Shown: positions 9,703 through 17,535, counted from the first letter of the stretch. The stretch: 47,904 nucleotides of DNA from Pokkaliibacter plantistimulans (GCF_003194385.1 NZ_LAPT01000087.1:1-47904), one strand, 5' to 3'. The notes: generated from the sequence alone by a model not told the origin. Numbers and translations are program-made.

Positions 9703-10097
9703 TTCTATGCCGACTCCTTAACAGCCCAGCCTAGCTAGCCCTTCGCAAATCGTGGCACCTATGGTTACTTTTGTCGTCCGTCAAATTATCCAGACCGATT
9801 TAGTGGGTACAGGCAAGCAGTCACCAGAACGTTAAGTTTTCGCCCATACATCTCAGCGATCTATCATTACAAAATTAACTCACATCAACGAGCATCGAAA
9901 GCTTTACAAACCTAGAGCCTTGGTTTAAGGACTGGATCCTCAGCTCCTTTTTAATGCCCAACGATCGCATATCTTCGATAACGAGTCTCGAAAATTAATG
10001 ATGGCTTAATAGTCTAGCCAGTAATACGCGAAAGAACGGCCCGATAGGCGCGGAATACACAACTCACTGAACGGATTAAAAACAACAAGGACGCCTT
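9703..10097. other. 395-bp intergenic region between divergent operons
   Basis: No gene is visible on either strand. The region is more AT-rich than its neighbours, notably 9840-9920 and 9940-10015, and must hold the promoters of the minus-strand helicase operon and the plus-strand small-gene cluster. AAGGA at about 10090 serves the ATG at 10098. I see no convincing palindrome or RNA gene. Confidence 0.5.
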
Positions 10098-10661
10098 ATG
10101 CAGCCTGTAACACCCACCTCTCTGCTCATGCAATTTGACCGGGGCCTGAACCACGCAGCCAGTTATCTGCTGTGTGGCCTTAAACACCTCGCACTCTGGC
10201 TCACAGGGCTGCTCTCCATCTGCCTCTACAGCGGGCTGATTTTCGATTACAACGAAGGGCTCGCGGATATTTCCCAGTTCGGGTGGGTCCTCATGTTACT
10301 GGCACTCCTGCTGGTCTGGCGGCATTGCCACTATGCACGGCTCTTTGGCTATGGCTTCTGGCGCGGTCTGGCACGAGGGCTGGCCGCACAGGGTGTGGCA
10401 TTGATCACTGAGATGACCGTACTGGGATTAATAGTGCTGATGGTTTTGTCACCAGAATGGCAAACCGCTAACAATGCTATCGGCGAGGGAGATGTCGCCA
10501 CCAAGACATATCAGTTACTTGGCCAGATACTGGTACTGCTGGCCCTGTATTTCGGTGCTCCGACTCGCCCACTCCATGATACGCTCCCTCTGCCGAAGCC
10601 AGAGACAGCACGTCAGGACCCCACCATCTCCCCGACTCTCGACAAGGAAGTAACGCTGTGA
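10098..10661 (+). CDS. Small integral membrane protein of unknown function
   Basis: 187 residues with about four hydrophobic segments: roughly 24-46 (LLCGLKHLALWLTGLLSICLY), 60-76 (FGWVLMLLALLLVW), 95-115 (AAQGVALITEMTVLGLIVLM) and 140-155 (LLGQILVLLALYFGA). It ends in a hydrophilic tail. It should lie in the inner membrane. I do not recognise the family. It is the first gene of a six-gene cluster and its stop overlaps the GTG start of the next gene (GTGA), so the two are translationally coupled. It may anchor or export products of the cluster; this is inference only. Confidence 0.6.
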   Translation: MQPVTPTSLLMQFDRGLNHAASYLLCGLKHLALWLTGLLSICLYSGLIFDYNEGLADISQFGWVLMLLALLLVWRHCHYARLFGYGFWRGLARGLAAQGVALITEMTVLGLIVLMVLSPEWQTANNAIGEGDVATKTYQLLGQILVLLALYFGAPTRPLHDTLPLPKPETARQDPTISPTLDKEVTL

Positions 10662-10993
10662 AATGCCTGTACCCCCTGTGTGCACTGATGCTGCTCAGCC
10701 TGCCATTCCAGCCTGCTCAGGCCAGTACCGATGCAACCCGGCTGATCGAGGGCTGCACTGAGCTGGTCAACGTCTATACCAAACGCGATGAGCTTCGCTT
10801 CGCCGCTGCGCAAACCACGTCGCTTTCCGAGGCCATGCGCGCTGGCTATTGCCGGGGCGTGCTCGATGAGTATCAACGCCATAACTACTGCACCACCCAG
10901 GACTGGCGAAAGCTGGCCAATACCATTGCCAGTCAGGCCCTTGAACAGCCACAAAATATCGACTCACTGCTGAGAAAAGCCTGTGGACACTGA
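10658..10993 (+). CDS. Secreted Rap1a/Tai-like protein
   Basis: 111 residues with a signal peptide (MKCLYPLCALMLLSLPFQPAQA, cleavage after about residue 22), so exported to the periplasm. The mature part carries four cysteines spaced as in Rap1a/Tai-type proteins: EGCTEL, AGYCRGVLDEY, HNYCTTQDW and RKACGH, with the helix-rich pattern C-x-G-x(2-3)-[DE] and a final 'ALxxP...LL..AC' block. Known Rap1a/Tai proteins neutralise type VI secretion amidases in the periplasm. Here no amidase effector is visible nearby, so an immunity role is only a possibility. The GTG start overlaps the previous stop by four bases; it then overlaps the next gene by 11 bases. Confidence 0.6.
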   Translation: MKCLYPLCALMLLSLPFQPAQASTDATRLIEGCTELVNVYTKRDELRFAAAQTTSLSEAMRAGYCRGVLDEYQRHNYCTTQDWRKLANTIASQALEQPQNIDSLLRKACGH

Positions 10994-11678
10994 ATGCCGT
11001 CTTACCGAGGCCCAGGCAGTGCAGCAGCTTTTTGGCATTGCATTGTCTAAACATCCGGTACTGCGGCATTCGGTCAGCACGCTGGTCACGGCACTCACCA
11101 AGGATAAAGTCCTGCACTTACAGAAAGTGAAAGAATTCCACACTACAGGTAGTCGCAGCCGCAAGACACTACCGGCCAGTGATCTGACTACACTCAGTAA
11201 TGCCATCATTCTGCAGGGCATTTTCGGCGAGCCCAAAATTGTGCGCAGCCTGTTCACCGATCCAGCAACCCGCAGCGGGCACGCCGACCGGGCCAGGAGT
11301 CTGTTACTGGAGCGGCAATCGGTGGCGAGCGTAGGGTTAATCAACCAGGAGCTGCTGCGCTTACTGAGCATGCTGGACTCTCCGGACGACCTCAGGCAGA
11401 AGCGCTTGCCAAACCCGTTCGATAACAACGTTTTCCCGCAGATGGGGCTCAGTGACTACGGTGGCAATCTGCTCAGGGCTCTTGCCTGCCAGACAGCTTC
11501 ACTGTCGCTGGGTGACAGCATGATGGCCTACTACCTCAAAGGCGAGCTGGAGCAGGCTTACCTGGCTGCCAGTGAGCTGCAAACAGAGAACGTGATATTG
11601 CTGCAATATCAACGGGTGATTCTGCGTGACTACAGGGAAGCTCAAGCTTTTGATGAACTTTTGGACGCCTGGCGATAA
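10983..11678 (+). CDS. Hypothetical helical protein
   Basis: 231 residues with no signal peptide or membrane segment, predicted mostly helical, with a Leu-rich central part and the motif MMAYYLKGELEQAYLAASELQ. I do not recognise it. The start is GTG at 10983, which overlaps the end of the Rap1a-like gene by 11 bases; no in-frame ATG exists near the start. Overlap with its neighbour indicates cotranslation, so it probably belongs to the same functional unit as the membrane and periplasmic proteins. A palindrome (tagtggattccacta, 11689-11703) follows the stop. Confidence 0.5.
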   Translation: MDTECRLTEAQAVQQLFGIALSKHPVLRHSVSTLVTALTKDKVLHLQKVKEFHTTGSRSRKTLPASDLTTLSNAIILQGIFGEPKIVRSLFTDPATRSGHADRARSLLLERQSVASVGLINQELLRLLSMLDSPDDLRQKRLPNPFDNNVFPQMGLSDYGGNLLRALACQTASLSLGDSMMAYYLKGELEQAYLAASELQTENVILLQYQRVILRDYREAQAFDELLDAWR

Positions 11679-11710
11679 AAAGCCTTGGTAGTGGATTCCA
11701 CTAATAAATA

Positions 11711-11737
11711 CTGGCTCCGTCTTCACAGAGGAGCCAG
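11711..11737 (+). promoter_or_regulatory. Hairpin masking the ribosome binding site of the ParE-like gene
   Basis: A perfect 8-bp stem, ctggctcc (11711-11718) with ggagccag (11730-11737), buries the GAGGAG that lies just before the ATG at 11740. There is no T tract, so it is not a typical terminator. A structure like this would keep translation of the downstream gene low unless it is opened. Confidence 0.45.
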
Positions 11738-11739
11738 CC

Positions 11740-12021
11740 ATGAGCACCATCGAACACATCCTCGCAACCTGTTCCCATCAGGTCAGCCCTTGCTACCAGA
11801 GCAAAGCCATCGCAATTGATCAGGCCCTAAAAGCCGGCATTCCTTTCACTGCCCTTGGCGGAAAACGTGTGCGCTGCTGCAGCGGACTGGTGCGCTTCAA
11901 GCTGGGCTACGCCTGGCGCTTACTCTACAAGGTCGGCGCGCAGGGTTATCTGCCACATAGTCTGGTCAGCCGTCAGTGTTTTGACCGTGAACTGAAGCGA
12001 AGGCGGGTTCTCAAATCCTAA
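11740..12021 (+). CDS. ParE-family toxin-like protein
   Basis: 93 residues, basic. The core ...ALKAGIPFTALGGKRVRCCSG... then FKLGYAWRLLYKV and SLVSRQCFDRELKRR follows the pattern of small 'ParE toxin-like' proteins: a conserved GGKR-[LV], a beta strand with V-x-[VL]-G-x-x-WRLL, and a closing S-[HR]-x-x-[YF]-[ND]. Some members of this group are toxins of type II pairs, but many occur alone, and I see no clear antitoxin beside this one. Its ribosome binding site is inside a hairpin, as would suit a product that must be kept low. It starts 61 bp after the preceding gene and lies 35 bp before the GRDP-like gene. Confidence 0.5.
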   Translation: MSTIEHILATCSHQVSPCYQSKAIAIDQALKAGIPFTALGGKRVRCCSGLVRFKLGYAWRLLYKVGAQGYLPHSLVSRQCFDRELKRRRVLKS

Positions 12022-12056
12022 GCCCCGCAACACTTCAATTCACTGGAGATATCTCT

Positions 12057-12560
12057 ATGACTGCAATGATCGCTCTGAATCAACCACTGCTGGCCGCTGA
12101 TGGCCTGGAGCTGCAAGTAAGCCAGCTGGACTTCGCTCGCCTGAAACACAAATACACGACATCTTCCGAGGCTGAAATGAGCGTTGAGGAATGGGAAGCA
12201 GGCGAGCTGGAGTATCGCCGCTTTCTGACCCTCAAATGTCTCTATCCGTCTGTGTCGCTAGTGCCGAGCAAGCAGGTCGATGCTATCTGGCATGCACATA
12301 TCCTCGATACCCGTGCCTATCGCAACGACTGTTATCAGGTATTTGGTCGTTTTATCGACCACTACCCCTACTTTGGCATCTATGGCCAGGAGGATTATCA
12401 GGATCTGAAGAACGCCTTTGCTCACACGGTGGCGTTGTACGAGAAGCACTTTGGTGCCTACCCCGATGGCGGCAGCGAGTCACAGGCTATGCGTTGTAAG
12501 TCTCACGCATGTCACGTACCGACTGCGTGCGCCTGTCGCGTGGAAGGCGCCTGCAAGTAA
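12057..12560 (+). CDS. GRDP-like (glycine-rich domain protein-like) protein with Cys-rich tail
   Basis: 167 residues. The middle matches the GRDP-like/DUF1399 core: FLTLKCLYPSVSLVPSK followed by VDAIWHAHILDTRAYRND and CYQVFGRFIDHYPYFG (about residues 60-104), with the conserved D-x-x-WH-x-H-x-x-D and HxP[YF]FG. The tail (about residues 146-167) is unusual: six cysteines within 20 residues (RCKSHACHVPTACACRVEGACK). That tail could bind metal, form disulfides, or be a peptide cut from the rest; I cannot tell which. A good ribosome binding site (GGAG, 8 bases upstream) precedes the ATG. Function is unknown for the bacterial members. It is followed after 41 bp by a 42-residue gene. Confidence 0.6.
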   Translation: MTAMIALNQPLLAADGLELQVSQLDFARLKHKYTTSSEAEMSVEEWEAGELEYRRFLTLKCLYPSVSLVPSKQVDAIWHAHILDTRAYRNDCYQVFGRFIDHYPYFGIYGQEDYQDLKNAFAHTVALYEKHFGAYPDGGSESQAMRCKSHACHVPTACACRVEGACK

Positions 12561-12601
12561 ACAGTACTGTCATGGACAACCCCATTCTGGAGATAAATAA
12601 G

Positions 12602-12730
12602 ATGAGCAAACAACCGAAAAAATCAGGCAAGCAGCCAGAAACTCCACCTACACAGGTACCTAATTTGCCAAGTACCACCGGGAATAAATCAGGCCGTCGT
12701 CGCGGCAACTACCCACCCAAGCACTCCTAA
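12602..12730 (+). CDS. 42-residue Pro/Thr/Gly-rich small protein
   Basis: A short, very basic and disordered protein: it opens MSKQPKKSGKQPETPPTQ, has the core PNLPSTTGNKSGRRRGN, and ends YPPKHS. A perfect GGAG lies 10 bases before the ATG, in line with the other genes of the cluster, and a 13-bp hairpin follows the stop, so it looks like a real last gene of the cluster. Small proteins with a 'P-S-T-T-G-[NK]-x-S-G-x-x-R-G-N' pattern occur in gammaproteobacteria but have no role I can name. It is too short for most gene finders. Confidence 0.5.
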   Translation: MSKQPKKSGKQPETPPTQVPNLPSTTGNKSGRRRGNYPPKHS

Positions 12731-12740
12731 GGTCGTAACA

Positions 12741-12773
12741 GGTACAGCAGTGGCATCACGCCACTGCTGTACC
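12741..12773 (+). terminator. Long perfect hairpin at the end of the small-gene cluster
   Basis: Perfect 13-bp stem, ggtacagcagtgg (12741-12753) with ccactgctgtacc (12761-12773), 7-base loop, ten bases after the last stop codon. No T tract follows. It could end or protect the 3' end of the cluster mRNA. Confidence 0.5.
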
Positions 12774-12934
12774 CCACCGACTCGTCCCCATATAACTACT
12801 GACTGCATAGTTCACAAGCGTAAATGCCTTCAGATTTACGCTGCATAAAACGGCAACGTCTAACAAGGGTGCTCTGATAGGTGCGGTGTGATCTGACGAG
12901 CCTCACCAGCACTTCTACAGTGATCAGAAACAAC

Positions 12935-12958
12935 AAAGCCCGCATGAAGCGGGCTTTT
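12935..12958. terminator. Bidirectional Rho-independent terminator
   Basis: Perfect 9-bp stem aaagcccgc / gcgggcttt with a 5-base loop and T/A tracts on both sides. On the minus strand it directly follows sequence that resembles the 3' end of a stable RNA gene (see 12990-13240). It may be the original terminator of that gene. Confidence 0.75.
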
Positions 12959-12989
12959 GAGGGCGTTTCGTAGACTGTCATAGACAGTC

Positions 12990-13240
12990 AGAAACTGGTG
13001 TATGGTGGTGGGATGGAACCCTGCGCCAAACCTATGTAACTCAGCGCCTTACGACCGCTTCGAACTCCTGCGGAAAGGTGCGGAATCCAGCCCCTACTGG
13101 CCTCAATCCTACCAGTTCTGCACTGGCCGGATCACCAACCGAGCGCATCGGGCAGGACGCCAGTTCGATTCCCATTTGCGGAATTGAACCCGCGTCCGCC
13201 CGGCGTCTACGCTGGCCTTATCGCGGGCGACCGGAGCGGG
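12990..13240 (-). other. Relics of stable-RNA 3' ends, probable left island boundary
   Basis: No gene is supported in this stretch. On the minus strand, 13200-13178 reads like the T arm of tmRNA (ssrA): GGCGGACGCGGGTTCAATTC; it differs from the E. coli tmRNA T-arm sequence by one or two bases before diverging. The + strand segment at 13155-13172 is an inverted near-copy (15 of 18 bases), giving a hairpin with a 7-base loop. On the minus strand the CCCACCACCA at 13013-13004, near a terminator at 12958-12935, also resembles the end of a tRNA or tmRNA. No intact tRNA or tmRNA can be folded here. These pieces mark a probable integration hot spot and lie where chromosome-like genes give way to the defence and prophage island. 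Confidence 0.4.
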
Positions 13241-13987
13241 TCATGCCAGCCGGACTGGCCGTGCAACTTTTGGACGGCGAGCTGAACTTGCAGTCTGCAA
13301 GTTTGCTTCCCGGCTGAGAATTCGAAGGACCGCTTGGTCATGGTGGAACGCTCGGAATGCTTCAGTCACGGCGCTGTCCACGAATGTTGCAGTGGTCTGG
13401 CCGTCAGCCGGGGCGGAAACGATGCCATCCGGGATGTCCCGCGACCAACCCCTGGCAGCTCGAAATCCACTCACCATGTGCGAGAAGTACGGCCATGCGT
13501 GGTCAATATGCGCGTCGTCGATGGTGACCATATTTCCGGTCAACTCGCACTCAACCCGGCCCTGATCGTCGCCGTACTGGGCAAACGCCTGCTTCTTGGC
13601 GAGGACGAGGTCGAGTGCGACCGCCTGCCGGCATGCGTTGTAGAAGTCTTGGGACCGCCCCTTCGGCTTGCCCTTGACCGCATCGATGTACGAGAAGTCG
13701 GTTTCAGTGCCGTCCTGCCGAACAACCCAGAACCCCGATGTGCTCCAGCCAGTCCCGGTATTCAGGCTTCGCTCAAAGTGAGCAATCTGGCCGGCGCCTT
13801 TTGTGGGCTCCCCGACAGCATCGAACACCGGGTCAAAGCGTTCGATGAGCGCCACCAGGTCTGTGTGGTCAGCTGGGTCGGCGATCCGCTGATCGTCCTG
13901 ATACCGGTGAAGCAGCGCCTTATAGTGGTCGAGGGCGCTGATCTGGGTTCGGAAGCTCCGCGAGCCGATGACGACAGGTTTAGCCAT
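13241..13987 (-). CDS. DCL-family protein (DUF3223)
   Basis: 248 residues. The N-terminal 50 residues (VVIGSRSFRTQISALDHYKALLHRYQDDQRIADPADHTDLVALIERFDP) carry the pattern of the DCL/DUF3223 family, named for a plant chloroplast protein needed for rRNA maturation. The rest includes GWSTSGFWVVRQDGTETDFSYIDAVKG, typical of bacterial members, which are often found in mobile regions and have no proven role. It is the last gene of a minus-strand operon, 55 bp downstream of the HerA-like gene, and its ATG has AGGAG 10 bases upstream. Its placement suggests an accessory part of the NurA-HerA system. Confidence 0.75.
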   Translation of the reverse strand: MAKPVVIGSRSFRTQISALDHYKALLHRYQDDQRIADPADHTDLVALIERFDPVFDAVGEPTKGAGQIAHFERSLNTGTGWSTSGFWVVRQDGTETDFSYIDAVKGKPKGRSQDFYNACRQAVALDLVLAKKQAFAQYGDDQGRVECELTGNMVTIDDAHIDHAWPYFSHMVSGFRAARGWSRDIPDGIVSAPADGQTTATFVDSAVTEAFRAFHHDQAVLRILSREANLQTASSARRPKVARPVRLA

Positions 13988-14042
13988 CTTTCATTTCTCC
14001 TGGCTCATCACTCACTGCCCCGCAAGCGCCGGATGTCGGCAG

Positions 14043-16157
14043 TCACTTGTGAGCCCTAATCCAAGTCTTGCCCGTGGACGTACTCTTGAACGTCTCCCAT
14101 CCTCTGGGTTGTGAGCCGAAAATCGCATTCATCGCCTTTGAAACCAGGTTGTACGCAAACTGACGGCGGTCTTCCAAGTGTTCCGGCAGGTGGTCAATCA
14201 GAAACTGCTGAACTCCATACCAAGGCATGCCATTCGAAGATTCGAGCTTCTGACGGATGTCGGCATCTCCTCGCAAGGCATCAATCGCTCGCTGCTCTAT
14301 GGTTGCCATGATGTCCACTGGCTCGGAGTCTTCGAAACCAGTCTCAGCGGAAAAGAGCGAGCCTGAAGCGTTTGCGTCTGGAACCCGAGCTGCCGCAGCA
14401 CTCTGCTTCATTCCAGAGAAAGTGCTGCGCAGCGTTTGCGCATATGTATTCCCTACGGGTTGGTTGTAGTCATGGTCCCGCATTGAATACATCTTCTCGA
14501 ACGACAGCGCGCGGAGGCTGACCGGATAAGGTTTGCCTCCCACCGAACTCCAGAACACACCTTGGCCTGGGATCGGCTCATTGAGTAGCGAACTCAAAAG
14601 GTCGTCACTGAAATGGGCGTTGGCTCGTTTCAGGGATGCAAGGTCAGCTGCGGACAACAGATGGAAGATGAACCAGTTGTCGCCTTGGCTGAGGATCTCG
14701 ACTGGAATGCTGCCAGGTTGCTGCGTGATCAGCAGTGCCCCCAGATCGTATTTACGGCCTTCCTTGACCCATGCAATGTAAGGCTCGGCGGCAGGTGCGT
14801 TCTCATTTAACACAGATTGCGCTTCTTCGACGACGGCGATTGTCGGAATGGTCTTGGGGGCGGCGGCCGTGAACTCTTGCTGATTCCGATCGAAGATCCT
14901 GCGTAGGATCAGGCCAGAGAGAACCAGGGACTGGCCTCCGCGCATCTGGGAGACGTCGATAACGCACAGCTTTCCCTCGGAGAGCGCATGAACCAGCATG
15001 TCCATGAGCTGGCTGCTCTTGTCATGCAGCATCTTCACGATCGCCGTCATGTTGCCCCGGGCTGCCAGCGCCTCGGCCTCCTGTCGCTGAGGGTCGAGAT
15101 CGAGCAGTCCACACACGTCTTCGAGCGGCGTGGTGTTGCCATTGGCGTCTATAAGATTGACCAGCGACTCCCAACGATCTTGTGGAAGCCCTCTGAGCTT
15201 TCGCACGTTCTGCTGTTCCTGGCGCTCTGACCCGAGCGCAATTGAAATTACATCCCCAGGGCGAAGTCGACGGATATCGAGCTTGATACCGCCAGCAACG
15301 AACGATTGGTAGAAAGGGCTTGGATTCTTTCGGTCGGTGAAAACGACGACCTTGTCTTCCAGCGCCGGAACATCGCACAGGCCGGGCCGGCCCTTGTCGT
15401 CTGGCCAGAAATACTCCCCATCCGGGTCAAAGATGACCGTGCCCACCGGGACCTGCTTGCCTGCGCGCTTGGTTACGAAGGGCGTGTTTTCGTAGAGCTT
15501 CGAGAAAAGCAGTTTGTTGAGGTTGGATTTACCGAAGCCCGCTCGCGCAAAGATAAAGCTGCGGCGAGAGACCAGGGACTCGATCGGGAAGCGAACCAGC
15601 ACTTCTGGGTCGACCACCTGCATCCATTCCTGCGATTGGAATGATTTGTTGCCGGCAGCGTAGATGTATTCCCCGAAAGCCAGATGGCCTATGGGAGCGC
15701 CATCAATGTTGTGTCCAGCGATCTCGCGCAAAACCTCGGCGCTTGGAAAGGCAACCTTGCTGCCAACATGGGGAAGACGACGATGGGAGGGAACGAATGT
15801 CAGCCCGTTGCCGTTCTTGCGTAGAACACCGAGCACGCGGATGTTGATCCGATACTTGAGATACTGCTCACGCAAATCCTCCGGAATAGGTCTTTCCTCG
15901 CGAACTGCACGGATGTTGAATTCCTCGCCGGAGCCGAACGACAGCTTGCCCTCAGAGGAAAAGGAGGCAATGCGGCCCAACACCGCCTCATCGGGTGTCT
16001 CCAGTTGGACGATGAGGAATTGTCCGTGCATCGGGATGTTCTGGAACTCGTTTCGGTACGGCAAAACGAGGTCGGCGTGGAATTCCATGCCTCCCTGCTG
16101 GAAACCACGAAAGATCCCGACGACCTGTTCTCTGGGAAAGAGTTGGATTTCTGCCAT
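14043..16157 (-). CDS. HerA-like DNA translocase/helicase
   Basis: 704 residues. An N-terminal beta-barrel region (about 1-110) is followed by the ATPase domain: Walker A ARAGFGKSNL (204-213), the HerA-type FDPDGEY (about 245), and Walker B IAVVEEAQSVL (about 460), then LLITQQPGSIP, a typical sensor region. HerA forms a hexamer that pumps DNA and works with the nuclease NurA to resect ends in archaea; bacterial pairs of this kind are found in defence islands. The upstream gene, 11 bp away, is NurA-like, which fits well. GGGAG precedes the ATG. The product should act on DNA in the cytoplasm. Confidence 0.85.
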   Translation of the reverse strand: MAEIQLFPREQVVGIFRGFQQGGMEFHADLVLPYRNEFQNIPMHGQFLIVQLETPDEAVLGRIASFSSEGKLSFGSGEEFNIRAVREERPIPEDLREQYLKYRINIRVLGVLRKNGNGLTFVPSHRRLPHVGSKVAFPSAEVLREIAGHNIDGAPIGHLAFGEYIYAAGNKSFQSQEWMQVVDPEVLVRFPIESLVSRRSFIFARAGFGKSNLNKLLFSKLYENTPFVTKRAGKQVPVGTVIFDPDGEYFWPDDKGRPGLCDVPALEDKVVVFTDRKNPSPFYQSFVAGGIKLDIRRLRPGDVISIALGSERQEQQNVRKLRGLPQDRWESLVNLIDANGNTTPLEDVCGLLDLDPQRQEAEALAARGNMTAIVKMLHDKSSQLMDMLVHALSEGKLCVIDVSQMRGGQSLVLSGLILRRIFDRNQQEFTAAAPKTIPTIAVVEEAQSVLNENAPAAEPYIAWVKEGRKYDLGALLITQQPGSIPVEILSQGDNWFIFHLLSAADLASLKRANAHFSDDLLSSLLNEPIPGQGVFWSSVGGKPYPVSLRALSFEKMYSMRDHDYNQPVGNTYAQTLRSTFSGMKQSAAAARVPDANASGSLFSAETGFEDSEPVDIMATIEQRAIDALRGDADIRQKLESSNGMPWYGVQQFLIDHLPEHLEDRRQFAYNLVSKAMNAIFGSQPRGWETFKSTSTGKTWIRAHK

Positions 16158-16168
16158 GTTGTTCTCCC

Positions 16169-17281
16169 TTATCCGTACCGACGCTGCGCAGGATCGGCGT
16201 CCTGCAGCTGAAACGCATCCAATGTGCCCGCGTCGCCGCCGAGACTCGTACGCACACCCTCGTAGATGAAGTCCTGCAAAATATCGAAGTCGAAATCGAC
16301 CAGCGCCGCATTTTCATGCGCCTTTTGCAGGCAGCGTGGGTAATGGGGAACTGGAAAACCGTTGATCGCATCCGCAAGCAGTGACCCGAGAATTGCCTGG
16401 GACTCGTTGACTTGTGGAACAAAGATGTCGATTGGCCACACGGGATCGCGGCGGTGGGAGCCAAACTTCACCAGGAACATCTTGCCGCCGACAAATTCGC
16501 CCTCTGCGAATTCCGACCAGACATACGAGTGCCGTTCGATTTCTCGAGACACCTCAACGTAGGCCGGGTAGTCGGTTTGAAGGACGCCTTCCAGCGCCAT
16601 TGCCAAGCGATATCGTGAAAGCACTTGACTGTGTTTCGCCACGCCAGCCAAGTACACCCGACGACGGCTCTTATTCCACTGTGCGTCGATACGCGCTTTC
16701 ATGCCGTTTAGCAGTTTTGGAAACAAATCTTTTGCGAATGCTTTGCTTCGTAGCAAACCGTCGCAAATGATGAGCGTGTCGGTGCCGTAGTCCTTCCCAA
16801 GAATCTTGAAGAGGATGGCCCATTCCACCAGTTCCCGGTAGACCTGCACCCAGCTGGGAGAGACCGGTTTTCCATTGTCGGTTGGTCGAATCATGTGCGA
16901 CAGCTGAGGGAGCGTACTAACGCCGAGGAACTGCATCATTTCCCCCAAGGCCGAGATACTCCCGTTCTCATCGCGAATGAATTGGCGCGTATTGAGCTTT
17001 TCAATCGGCGTCGTCGGTGAGACTGCTTCAATGCAGTACTCGTTGTTGCTGCTATCCACTACCCGGACCAGCTGAATCAGGAAGGGATCGAACCGGAGTT
17101 GATTGTTGCCTCCATCAGTGCCAACTAGTGAAATCGATGTCGTGGCGCGCGGCTGGATTCGCCGCGTAGCACTCTTCAACGGCTGAATTTCTTCTCGTAG
17201 AGCATTCAGCACCCCTTGATCGGTTCCGATGCAGTCTGCGATGGCCTCTTTCAGTTGGGCCTGGCTTGCCGGGTCAATCAT
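16169..17281 (-). CDS. NurA-like nuclease
   Basis: 370 residues. The NurA domain is shown by an early Asp-Gly motif on a hydrophobic strand (SISLVGTDGGNNQ, D56) and a central LIICDGLLRSKAF (D174) with acidic residues between them (for example E150), followed by a C-terminal strand with WPIDIFVPQ. NurA is a 5'-3' exonuclease/endonuclease that depends on Mn2+ and on HerA. It is the first gene of the NurA-HerA-DCL operon, with AGGAGGG 6 bases before the ATG, and is divergent from the WYL-regulated operon. I assign it by motif pattern and by its partner; the catalytic residues should be checked by alignment. Confidence 0.75.
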   Translation of the reverse strand: MIDPASQAQLKEAIADCIGTDQGVLNALREEIQPLKSATRRIQPRATTSISLVGTDGGNNQLRFDPFLIQLVRVVDSSNNEYCIEAVSPTTPIEKLNTRQFIRDENGSISALGEMMQFLGVSTLPQLSHMIRPTDNGKPVSPSWVQVYRELVEWAILFKILGKDYGTDTLIICDGLLRSKAFAKDLFPKLLNGMKARIDAQWNKSRRRVYLAGVAKHSQVLSRYRLAMALEGVLQTDYPAYVEVSREIERHSYVWSEFAEGEFVGGKMFLVKFGSHRRDPVWPIDIFVPQVNESQAILGSLLADAINGFPVPHYPRCLQKAHENAALVDFDFDILQDFIYEGVRTSLGGDAGTLDAFQLQDADPAQRRYG

Positions 17282-17465
17282 GCTCCCTCCTGACTTTTCG
17301 CTGCTTCAGCGCGATGCCAACCCTCGTTGGGGAGTCCTGGCTGGGCCCTACGGTTTCCACTCATGCAGATTCGCTCCTTTTCTATAAGAGAGCGATCCGC
17401 CAGCTGCCGCATGGTCATAATCATAAGGCGGCGGACATGAGCGCTCTGTGAATCGCATAGACGGA

Positions 17466-17490
17466 GTGTAGTACGTGCCATATACTACCC
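17466..17490. promoter_or_regulatory. Palindromic operator candidate between NurA and WYL operons
   Basis: In the 254-bp divergent region an inverted repeat is visible: gtagta (17468-17473) and tactac (17483-17488), extended with mismatches to 17466-17490. It sits 45 bp before the WYL regulator start. WYL regulators of defence islands (BrxR/CapW) bind such palindromes upstream of their own gene, so this is the most likely autoregulatory site. Confidence 0.4.
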
Positions 17491-17535
17491 GCAACTATCA
17501 TCACAAGCATCCGTTAACCCGCATGAGCCCCAAGG

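Noticed and set aside
13001-13030. An intact tRNA gene on the minus strand ending CCCACCACCA
   Set aside because: The T stem does not pair beyond two bases and no acceptor or anticodon stem can be found; at most a relic.
13002-13317. Short plus-strand open frames in the boundary region
   Set aside because: They have no ribosome binding sites or recognisable protein patterns and overlap the RNA-gene relics or the DCL gene.
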